Assembly: GCA_964624795.1 (NCBI GenBank)
Contig: CAZUZS010000030.1
Span: 1-50,456 of the forward strand
DNA from: CAZUZS01 sp964624795
GTDB taxonomy: Bacteria; Calditrichota; Calditrichia; RBG-13-44-9
DNA: 50,456 bases
Direction of reading: 5' to 3'
A program made the position numbers and the translations under genes. The notes beneath the pieces were generated by a model. It saw only the letters and a list, made by a program, of their open reading frames with translations, had not been told where the DNA came from and did not search any database. Below, in pieces: positions 43,723-50,456 of this stretch; the first letter of the stretch is position 1; each line of letters opens with the position of its first letter.

Positions 43723-44133
43723 TCAAATGTGGGATTCAATGTACTGCAAATATTGAGAAATACTATCCAGGCGGGTAATCATATATTGGCAAATCTCTTC
43801 ATAATTGACCTTTTCATAATCATGTGCCAGGAAATTTCGAAAGCCTGCAATCCTGGCAAAATCATACGCAAATTCATCGGGAAGTATTTTCTGTGTACCC
43901 AAAATGTCGATGGCTTCGGCGTAGCTCTGGGGTTTTGGAAAGTTTTTTAACCTGATAACCATTTCCGCCAGGGCCACACAGGAATCCGCTACGATGTACA
44001 TGTAATAAAGAACCGACCCACGAAAGACTTTGTCGCTTTTCATTTTATGAATACAATCATCTTTCAGGGCATTAAGGACTTCAAGGTATTCTCTGATCTT
44101 TGCAATCTTCTTGTCTATAATCTCGTCACTCAC
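43723..44133 (-). CDS. hepT: HepT-like toxin (DUF86 HEPN ribonuclease)
   Basis: The 136-residue helical protein carries the HepT active-site motif R-N-F-L-A-H-D-Y, an R-x4-H-x-Y with Arg99, His104 and Tyr106. HepT is a HEPN ribonuclease that is silenced when its partner MntA attaches AMP to the motif Tyr. The start is set at GTG 44133: GGGAG lies six bases before it, and it begins one base after the mntA stop. An upstream ATG at 44175 would overlap mntA by 41 bases. The order mntA-hepT and the tight coupling support a functional toxin-antitoxin pair. Confidence 0.9.
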   Translation of the reverse strand: MSDEIIDKKIAKIREYLEVLNALKDDCIHKMKSDKVFRGSVLYYMYIVADSCVALAEMVIRLKNFPKPQSYAEAIDILGTQKILPDEFAYDFARIAGFRNFLAHDYEKVNYEEICQYMITRLDSISQYLQYIESHI

Positions 44134-44134
44134 A

Positions 44135-44527
44135 TCAGGCTCCCAGGAATAGCTCCCGTTGGTAACGGAAATCAAGATATTTATGATGACTCATCACCTC
44201 GAAATAATCCCGGCTGTCAGGATCCCGATCCACAAGCACAATCCCCTCTTCGATGATGCGGCAAAGCAGTATTAAATTTTCGAGACTATTGAGAAAGGTA
44301 ATATCAATATTTTCCATTGCTGTGGCCTTGGATAACCTCTGAATGATTCCCAAACGATCATTTAGATCCATTGGATTCACGGTATAAATAGCAATATCAA
44401 TATCGCTCAGGTCTGTCTGTTCCTGCCTTGCATGGGAACCGAAGAGATATGCGAAAACAATGCTTTTTTCCCTTTCCAAAGCATTTCGTAAATCATCCAC
44501 TACTTCGATTTCAGATTGTATCTTCAT
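44135..44527 (-). CDS. mntA: MntA-like minimal nucleotidyltransferase antitoxin
   Basis: The 130-residue protein has the Pol-beta-type nucleotidyltransferase signature G-S-x10-D-x-D (Gly30, Ser31, Asp42, Asp44; F-G-S-H-A-R-Q-E-Q-T-D-L-S-D-I-D). In known MntA/HepT pairs it transfers AMP to the toxin's Tyr to neutralise it. The ATG at 44527 is chosen because a GGGCGGG lies close before it and the family starts near here; M-T-G-G-Q at 44542 is an alternative. It directly precedes hepT. The neighbouring transglutaminase operon on the same strand is unrelated in function. Confidence 0.9.
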   Translation of the reverse strand: MKIQSEIEVVDDLRNALEREKSIVFAYLFGSHARQEQTDLSDIDIAIYTVNPMDLNDRLGIIQRLSKATAMENIDITFLNSLENLILLCRIIEEGIVLVDRDPDSRDYFEVMSHHKYLDFRYQRELFLGA

Positions 44528-44617
44528 TTGCCCGCCCGTCATGATTCTGCCGACCAATTTAAAGCAAAAAATGGGAGAAATCCAGTTCACCAATATACCC
44601 GGTCTCATATTCCCGGC

Positions 44618-46603
44618 TTAAATCTTTTCCAGAACAATGTCGCGGCCAATATTATTAATCACCGAGTCCAGGAATTTCATAAATTGCGGGTAATACCTCA
44701 CGTGAACGCTCTGATCCGGAAAGGCTACCTGCAATGAAATCTGGTACTGCTGCGAATTCTCAAAGAACCTGAAATGAGCTTCCATTTTCCCCGGGCCGGC
44801 AATGGTCGTATCATTAAAAACTGTCTTCATACCATATCCTTCCGGCAGGTCAATGTTCCAGTTCATCATCATCAGAAACGGAGAGTTTAGCAGAATATGC
44901 GATCGTCTCAAAGTTGAGAAGAGTTTATCCCGGAATTCACCCAGGTATTCATTGTCAGGTTTGAAGGTAACGTAATTATCAACAACCTGCACTCCTGAAG
45001 ATGCCGTGCCACGTAAATCCAACTCCACTTTGGGTTCATCGCCAAAATTGTTAAAATGCAGAGAATCGACTTTCTGCAGGCATGTATTGCAAAATCTCTT
45101 CGAAATATCTTTATTGATTTCATCTTCTTCCATCCCGTACATATGCCCCCGAAATTCATCCGCTGCCGACCCCTTATAAGCGATATGGACACTATCGCTT
45201 AAATTAAGATCATTGTCGAGGTGCATGGTATGGGTTTCGTAGACAATGTTCTCCTTCGCCGAGATATGCTCATTGAACCTCCGGATCACCCCTCCCTTTT
45301 TATCTAAAACCACGGCGGCCACGGACCGCAAAAACCAGGGAGTTGAAAAGTTGCTGGGAATGCAACGGTCAAAATCATAAAGCTGCTCTTTGCCACCAAT
45401 ATTCACCAGCACGCCCAGCCTGTCGAACCATTTAATAGTCGGAATGGCGGCTTCAAAAATGCCATCCCGTTTATCCCGTATCCAAACTCCCTTAACGTCA
45501 ACATCCCATTTGTGAAGAATCTGGTACATGGCGTACGCCATGTCCGAAGCGTCACCTTTCCCATTCTTGAATATGGATTCGATATGATCTTTGAGGGGAT
45601 ATATGGAGTTTGATTCCTGAAGCGCTACCATTTTCCTTAGCGCGGTGTAAAGGGAATCAACCGTCTCAAATGTAATCGAATCCTTCGCTTCTTTGGAGAA
45701 ACCGAGTTTCTCCACATACTTGTCATCAATTTTATCTTTGGAAAGGTAATCGTCGAAATATTGCCTGGAAATGCTTAACCAATCGCCATAATAATCCGAA
45801 GTGGGGTACCATTTTTCTATGATGAACGCGGTCATCAGGGATTGGTCTTCGAACGGGTAAGAGAGTGGCTCGTCGGGTACCGGCTTCAGATTCCGGACAC
45901 TCCAGAAATACGTCTTCCCGGAGCCAAAACTTTTGCTGGCATCGGTGATGGTCGGCTCTCCGATCTGGTTTTGAGGCAGACTGATATATTTCACCTGGCA
46001 TTTGTTTGGCAAAGTAATATAGAGGTTGGAATAGAGTATTAAGTCCCTCGCGTTATAGTAAAAAATGGCACTCGAGGTGCGCGAAAATCGATCAATAAAT
46101 TCGTATTCCATCTGCAAAACATCGCCGGCTGCCAGGTCGGGAATTTTGAAGAGTGCTTTTCGGGAAATTGGCGTTCCGTCGCTCAACTCCCTGGAAACCT
46201 GTATATTGACGCTCTTTTTGGGCATCTTCCAGATATTGCCATTTTCTTTTAAAACCCGCACGTGAGCGACAAAATCATTGGGAATTTCATTTCCGAAATA
46301 TTCAAAATAACTATATTCGAAGTTGCCATACCTGGCAACGGCTCTCTCGTTCAACAGTTTGACAATCAGGATATTCTTTTTTATGATGCTCGGCCCCTTC
46401 AGCGTAATGCCGCGGTAATGATATTCGGTCTGTTGAATCTGAAAGCTCTGCTCTTTCAGGATGATGACCGCATCCATGTTTGGGAACTTCTCGGGAGTCA
46501 ACATTTGGATCATTCTGGAATCCGGGAGATTCCGGACAAATTCGTCGGCAAAAATACTGCTCACCGTGAATAAGACGATCAACAAAAGGTAGAGAGGTTT
46601 CAT
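44618..46603 (-). CDS. DUF3857 protein with a transglutaminase-like domain lacking the catalytic Cys
   Basis: The 661-residue protein has a Sec signal peptide (cleavage near I-F-A, residue 19). An N-terminal DUF3857 domain (about 50-240) is followed by a transglutaminase-like domain at about 310-420. Where active enzymes have G-D-C-K-D, this protein has G-D-A-S-D in K-G-D-A-S-D-M-A-Y-A-M, so the nucleophilic Cys is Ala and the protein is probably inactive. The C-terminal 220 residues resemble the beta-rich DUF3858-type end. It begins inside the stop of the upstream gene (ATGA), so it is made together with its intact paralogue. A structural or regulatory role is inferred. Confidence 0.8.
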   Translation of the reverse strand: MKPLYLLLIVLFTVSSIFADEFVRNLPDSRMIQMLTPEKFPNMDAVIILKEQSFQIQQTEYHYRGITLKGPSIIKKNILIVKLLNERAVARYGNFEYSYFEYFGNEIPNDFVAHVRVLKENGNIWKMPKKSVNIQVSRELSDGTPISRKALFKIPDLAAGDVLQMEYEFIDRFSRTSSAIFYYNARDLILYSNLYITLPNKCQVKYISLPQNQIGEPTITDASKSFGSGKTYFWSVRNLKPVPDEPLSYPFEDQSLMTAFIIEKWYPTSDYYGDWLSISRQYFDDYLSKDKIDDKYVEKLGFSKEAKDSITFETVDSLYTALRKMVALQESNSIYPLKDHIESIFKNGKGDASDMAYAMYQILHKWDVDVKGVWIRDKRDGIFEAAIPTIKWFDRLGVLVNIGGKEQLYDFDRCIPSNFSTPWFLRSVAAVVLDKKGGVIRRFNEHISAKENIVYETHTMHLDNDLNLSDSVHIAYKGSAADEFRGHMYGMEEDEINKDISKRFCNTCLQKVDSLHFNNFGDEPKVELDLRGTASSGVQVVDNYVTFKPDNEYLGEFRDKLFSTLRRSHILLNSPFLMMMNWNIDLPEGYGMKTVFNDTTIAGPGKMEAHFRFFENSQQYQISLQVAFPDQSVHVRYYPQFMKFLDSVINNIGRDIVLEKI

Positions 46604-48444
46604 AAGATTTTTCTCCTCATTAGCTTAAAATTGGTGTTTAACTTCTCTGATATCGATTTAAAATCATCAATGAATTGCTCCCGTCCCTGGTTTGTGAATG
46701 GCCCGGGTGGGAGTGTATAGGGATAAAATAGGTGGAAAGGCTGATCGGAAGGTTGGCCGGCAGCTTCGTCGTACAACGATAAATCTGATATTTCCAGATC
46801 GATTTGTACCCGGCTATAAAACGGGAAATAGAAAAGATCTTCGTTTTCAATTGTTTTGATCCCGCATGGAAACAGCGCGGGCAGCAATCTTGACCCACTT
46901 ACATAGAAATAGGGATCGATAGAAACCACCGTGTTGGGCAAATCGCAGGCTGCGTAAATTTCGAACTGATTGATCTGTGACTGCCAATTCAGCCTTCGCA
47001 GGACAATATTTTCATGGATGTTCTTTCGGAGCCAGGTGTACAAAAAATCCCGCATGTCCTTCTCGTTCAAATAAAAATCGCGGAAGAGAAAATCGATGGC
47101 ATATTGAGCTCGCAACGAGATGGTCAGATCTCCTGACAACGCTTTATTCTTCTCCTGAAGTTTGCCGCTGATGGACAGCAGATCATTGTCCGACTCAGAA
47201 ATTTGAACCAGCCGGGAATTGCCCTTTTCAAGAACCAGCGCTGTCTGGTTCATCAGGCTGAGATCCACTTCTCCCGGTATCCCGCTACGGTTGGTGCCGT
47301 CGTACCAAAAATTTTTCCCGTTGTCTGAATAGAAGGCGATCATGTGGTTAAACTGCGAAACCGGCATCTCTGGATAGAACTCCATCCCGCGACCGCGATA
47401 GCAAAGTGCCAGGTTGGCGTTCAAACCAATACTTTTTGCCAACAGGTAAATAGCCAGGGAGTAATCTTTGCAGTCGCCATATTTATGTGCAATAATATCT
47501 GTGAAATCGTTCGGTATGAATTCTCCCCGCTCGATGTAAACCTGTTCGTAACGGATGTTTTTCTGGCAGTAATCGGCGATGGCATCCATTTTCTCTTTGT
47601 CGGTTTCCTTCCCCTGTGTGATTTCCCTCGCCAATGAGGTCGCCTTATCCGGGTGCAGCCTGAAGCTAATCAGATCAAGATAAGCATCCCCGAAATCTTT
47701 CCAGTTAGCGATCCCTTCATGATCTGAAGAATTCGTGTAGTGCCTCAGAATTTGCGCGAGCAAAGTTGGGGCAACATTTTTCTTGCCGAAGACTCTTTCT
47801 GTTTCGGAGGTCGTGTATGATGTCCAGTGGAAATGGTAGGTTTTTGACTCCGGCGTCAGAATTATTTCCGGCGAAATGCTGTCATTTTCAACCCGGAAAA
47901 ACAGGCTGTCGTGCAGACCCGTTTCTATCGAACAACTGGCATTAAAAACATAATCGCCTGCCTCGCTTGGCGAAAAAGTTATGCCCAGCAATGGCATGGT
48001 GTTTTCGTGCGTGGAGACTATTTCAACCAAATCGCCCATTCGCAGCTCATCCAGTACCGGCAGATAATAGACGCTCAAAGTGGAAATCATCCGGGCATTA
48101 CTCAGGTGCGCCAGGACGCAGTCGGATTTCCCAAATGTTTTTACCGCGCCGTTAGGATGAATAATGCGGACATCAAAACTTTTTAATTTTTCCACGGATC
48201 CATCATATTCATAAAACACATCGGGCAGCGTCTTTGTATCTTTTCCCAACCGGAGAAGTGTGTGCCGATCCACGAACGCCCGGCCGGAATTCTCCAAACG
48301 GTAATTGGTATTAGAATAAACAATAACATTCCGGTCGGTATCGGGAAGCGTCAAGGAAGAGATGAAATCCTTTTTAAGAAAAACGCTTTTGCAGCTTAAC
48401 AGGAACAGAATAGATATGGAACCCAATAGAAGAATATTCTTCAT
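46600..48444 (-). CDS. DUF3857 lipoprotein with an intact transglutaminase domain
   Basis: The 614-residue protein has a lipoprotein signal (I-L-F-L-L-S-C, residue 18). A DUF3857 domain follows (about 50-240; Y-E-Y-D-G-S-V-E-K-L, L-R-M-G-D-L-V-E). The transglutaminase core at about 290-400 has the catalytic Cys in K-Y-G-D-C-K-D-Y-S, the His in Q-F-N-H-M-I-A-F and the Asp in F-W-Y-D-G-T. A beta-rich C-terminal part follows. Such enzymes may crosslink or cleave envelope proteins or peptides; substrates are unknown. The ATG at 48444 is chosen because GGAGG lies before it and it gives a proper lipobox. It is translationally coupled to the inactive paralogue. Confidence 0.88.
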   Translation of the reverse strand: MKNILLLGSISILFLLSCKSVFLKKDFISSLTLPDTDRNVIVYSNTNYRLENSGRAFVDRHTLLRLGKDTKTLPDVFYEYDGSVEKLKSFDVRIIHPNGAVKTFGKSDCVLAHLSNARMISTLSVYYLPVLDELRMGDLVEIVSTHENTMPLLGITFSPSEAGDYVFNASCSIETGLHDSLFFRVENDSISPEIILTPESKTYHFHWTSYTTSETERVFGKKNVAPTLLAQILRHYTNSSDHEGIANWKDFGDAYLDLISFRLHPDKATSLAREITQGKETDKEKMDAIADYCQKNIRYEQVYIERGEFIPNDFTDIIAHKYGDCKDYSLAIYLLAKSIGLNANLALCYRGRGMEFYPEMPVSQFNHMIAFYSDNGKNFWYDGTNRSGIPGEVDLSLMNQTALVLEKGNSRLVQISESDNDLLSISGKLQEKNKALSGDLTISLRAQYAIDFLFRDFYLNEKDMRDFLYTWLRKNIHENIVLRRLNWQSQINQFEIYAACDLPNTVVSIDPYFYVSGSRLLPALFPCGIKTIENEDLFYFPFYSRVQIDLEISDLSLYDEAAGQPSDQPFHLFYPYTLPPGPFTNQGREQFIDDFKSISEKLNTNFKLMRRKIL

Positions 48445-49184
48445 GGCAGCCTCCGGCGAATTAGCCATTTGGAATCGATAATTCAGGCAAAGTCCAATAA
48501 GGAGCAATTGAGTTTTGAATAAAAAAATTAAAATATAACGAAGACAAGACCTTAATCCATTTTCTTCTGGAAAATAAATTTTACAATCATCCTGATTGAT
48601 AAGAAGCCATCCGGCGATTTATCAAACTCGTCCAAACGAGACTAATTTCTCAAGCTTTCCCTATTAATATCGGGAAAATAATATTAAAATCCAGAGAAAA
48701 AAAATTTTTTTGAATGCCGGAGAATTTCATGGAATACCAACACTCACTCTATAAAAATTCGAATGCACTACAAAGCGCTTTGCTAAGTTTTTATAAAACA
48801 ATTCTGCGGCGTGTCGTCGTCATGCTGTTTACCGAATCGCCGCACTTTTTCGACAAATAATCAATTCCTCCACCCCAGTTGTTTTATTTGATGGCTTTTT
48901 GAAATCTCTGATGGTTTAAAGTCGACCAAAAATCGGAAGACAAATTCCAGCCGGCTCGCGATTTTCAATTTGGTTTTGCCCGGGGCACCGACACTTGCGA
49001 TTGTACCAGCCATCAGACACTTATTCAATTCCCAAAAAACTTTTCTTGATAATTTGCTATAAATTTATTTAATTTCGTTGAATTCCCTATGGGCAGTACG
49101 CGGAGCGGATTTGAACAAGAATCAAAATAAATCACAGCATCATTATTAGATATTTAAAAATATCAACGAAACGATGGAGGATTT
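48445..49184. other. Long AT-rich intergenic region between divergent genes
   Basis: These 740 bp lie between two divergent secreted-protein genes and should hold both promoters. No gene or RNA fold is recognised. An inverted repeat TTTCCC (48656-48661) and GGGAAA (48672-48677) and an A8T7 tract (48697-48711) are the only notable features. A TATAAA at 49058-49063 has no matching -35. Confidence 0.5.
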
Positions 49185-50456
49185 ATGAACAAATTCTTTA
49201 TTATTTGGATGTTGTTGATCTTTGGTTTGTTTAATGAGACGTTGGCTGGAAATGCCGATGATTTTGCAGGCGTTTATCTGGCGGCGGAAGAAAATCCGTT
49301 CAGGATAGCTCAGGCGAAAAGTCTGGCCACAGATCAGGGACTACCCCTAAGCATTTATACTACAGACAATGTTTTCATTCATGTCGTAGGCGTCCGCGAG
49401 GGCCATGTTCTTTACGCAGTTATTACCAATCCGGCCCACCCATTCCATGAAGGCAAAATAGCGGAATATGATGAAATCGCCGCACAGGTTGATTTATCAA
49501 ATGCAAGAGTCTATTATGGAAATGGCCACTATGTCAATAAGGACATGGGTGCGCATGTTGCTAAAATTCCGACAATCCTGCCGGCGGATAGCCTGTTGCT
49601 GATTCCCGACTGGACTGCAGACCGCGTTTTGGCCTTCGATCCGCAAACAGGAGATTTGCTCGATGCGAACTTTATTCCAACTAACAGTGCGGTTCTTTCA
49701 TCTCCTAAAGAAGCACGACAAAGTCCCTGGGGCACAATTACAGTTTCGGATCAAATCCAGGACGGTGTCCAAGAATTTGACACTGCAGGAACCTACCTGC
49801 AATTTTTTGCACCCGCCGGCGGCGTGAATAATGCAATAGCTGATAATGTCCGTGGACATGCATTCAGGCCTAATGGGAATTTAGTATTAACTGTTGCCGG
49901 TGGAGCAAATCAGCAAGCAGTTGCCGAATTTGATATAAACGGTAATTATATTGGGAACTTCATTACTGCGGGCGCCGGAGGATTAGACAGCCCATTCGGG
50001 ATTTGCTTTCGGGATAACGATGTATTGGTAAGTGGGAGCGGCAGTCATGCGGTGCATCGATATGATCTGGAGGGCAATTATCTGGATAATTTTGCAGCAG
50101 TAAGCACCTACCCGCAGCAAATTGCTGAATTTTCAAACGGGGATGTAGCTGTAGCCAACTTTTCCGGCATATCGGGAGTTCTGGTGTATTCTTCATCCGG
50201 AACTTTGCTGAAGACCCTGACTGGCGTCACCGGAAATCGCGGCGTCTTCGAATTAGGCAGCGGAAATATTCTTACAACCAATGGATCCGGTGTTTTCGAA
50301 ATTGATCCGGTTTCAGGCGCACTCATTCGCACAATTTATAGCGGTGTAAGTGCACAGTTTATTAATCTGTATGTTGGCGAGCAACAGAGCTCGACTGCCC
50401 AGGTAATCCTGGCGGCGCAGGTTGGCGGCGACAGCCAGTATCGTTCCTTCTGGGTA
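49185..50456 (+). CDS. Secreted beta-propeller-like protein, cut by the window end
   Basis: The frame is open from ATG 49185 to the last base, giving 424 residues with no stop. A GGAGG lies eight bases before the ATG and a Sec signal peptide follows (M-N-K-F-F-I-I-W-M-L-L-I-F-G-L). A distinct N-terminal domain (about 25-120; V-R-E-G-H-V-L-Y-A-V-I-T-N-P, D-L-S-N-A-R-V-Y-Y-G) precedes NHL/SMP30-like strands. These include L-L-I-P-D-W-T-A-D-R-V-L-A-F-D and repeated G-N-Y-I/L-x-N-F with F-R-P-N-G and F-S-N-G-D, so a beta propeller is likely from about residue 140. The C-terminus lies outside; a T9SS sorting domain there would be expected but cannot be seen. Confidence 0.75.
   Translation, partial: MNKFFIIWMLLIFGLFNETLAGNADDFAGVYLAAEENPFRIAQAKSLATDQGLPLSIYTTDNVFIHVVGVREGHVLYAVITNPAHPFHEGKIAEYDEIAAQVDLSNARVYYGNGHYVNKDMGAHVAKIPTILPADSLLLIPDWTADRVLAFDPQTGDLLDANFIPTNSAVLSSPKEARQSPWGTITVSDQIQDGVQEFDTAGTYLQFFAPAGGVNNAIADNVRGHAFRPNGNLVLTVAGGANQQAVAEFDINGNYIGNFITAGAGGLDSPFGICFRDNDVLVSGSGSHAVHRYDLEGNYLDNFAAVSTYPQQIAEFSNGDVAVANFSGISGVLVYSSSGTLLKTLTGVTGNRGVFELGSGNILTTNGSGVFEIDPVSGALIRTIYSGVSAQFINLYVGEQQSSTAQVILAAQVGGDSQYRSFWV

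Noticed and set aside
1..50456. CRISPR arrays, tRNA, rRNA, insertion sequences or prophage genes
   Set aside because: No regular direct repeats with spacers, cloverleaf-like sequence, rRNA signature or transposase/phage proteins were seen by reading both strands; a tool search could still find a weak case.

Overview
The window looks like a scaffold from a metagenome-assembled genome of a Gram-negative bacterium of the FCB superphylum, of the Calditrichota / KSB1 / Ignavibacteria / Marinimicrobia kind. The evidence is two proteins with C-terminal type IX secretion (T9SS) sorting domains carrying the NYPNPFN signature (5288-5983 and 40890-42494), many signal peptides and lipoboxes, an outer-membrane beta-barrel protein, an Omp28-like lipoprotein and strong Shine-Dalgarno sites. 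No marker gene fixes the phylum. The scaffold has three N runs. The two 100-N runs are each flanked by the same 55 bp on both sides, so they are overlapping contig ends and not missing DNA.

Left part (1-10.4 kb): the end of a 2'-5' RNA ligase-like gene, a frameshifted CPBP protease, a PAS hybrid histidine kinase (one gene once the false gap is collapsed), a YedF-type DsrE protein, a YdeI/OmpD-associated protein, a translationally coupled pair whose first member has both a Tat signal and a T9SS sorting domain, a GNAT acetyltransferase, a Phd/YefM-ParE toxin-antitoxin pair, a DUF456 membrane protein, TrmH and a small Cys-rich protein.

Middle (10.4-33.7 kb): an outer-membrane beta-barrel protein with a textbook terminator, ComF, a DUF4412 protein, SfsA, a lipoprotein with a GH2-like jelly roll, and a minus-strand sulfate ABC transporter operon (sbp-cysT-cysW-cysA) with a strong promoter, an operator-like palindrome and a foldable leader. 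Then come a NUDIX protein, an HtrA-like protein that has lost all three catalytic residues, a DUF2914 membrane protein, a SpoIIE/RsbU-type phosphatase, an S9 peptidase, a three-gene envelope operon (CsgG-like, Omp28-like lipoprotein, Ig-like lipoprotein), an intact HtrA protease, an RlmI-type methyltransferase and a YbaK deacylase.

Right part (33.8-50.5 kb): a stress and metal cluster (Hsp20, Lon, Nramp transporter, tandem UspA); a visibly AT-rich accessory stretch (39.5-43.0 kb) with a HEPN-like protein, an unknown protein, a Kelch/T9SS secreted protein and a gene remnant broken by two stops; a DinB-like protein; a MntA/HepT toxin-antitoxin pair; a coupled pair of DUF3857/transglutaminase proteins, one with an intact and one with a lost catalytic Cys; and a secreted beta-propeller-like gene cut by the window end.

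The most unusual items are the Tat+T9SS gene pair, the pseudoprotease, the CsgG/Omp28-like/Ig operon, the active/inactive transglutaminase pair and the HEPN-like island. No CRISPR array, tRNA, rRNA, insertion sequence or phage module was seen.
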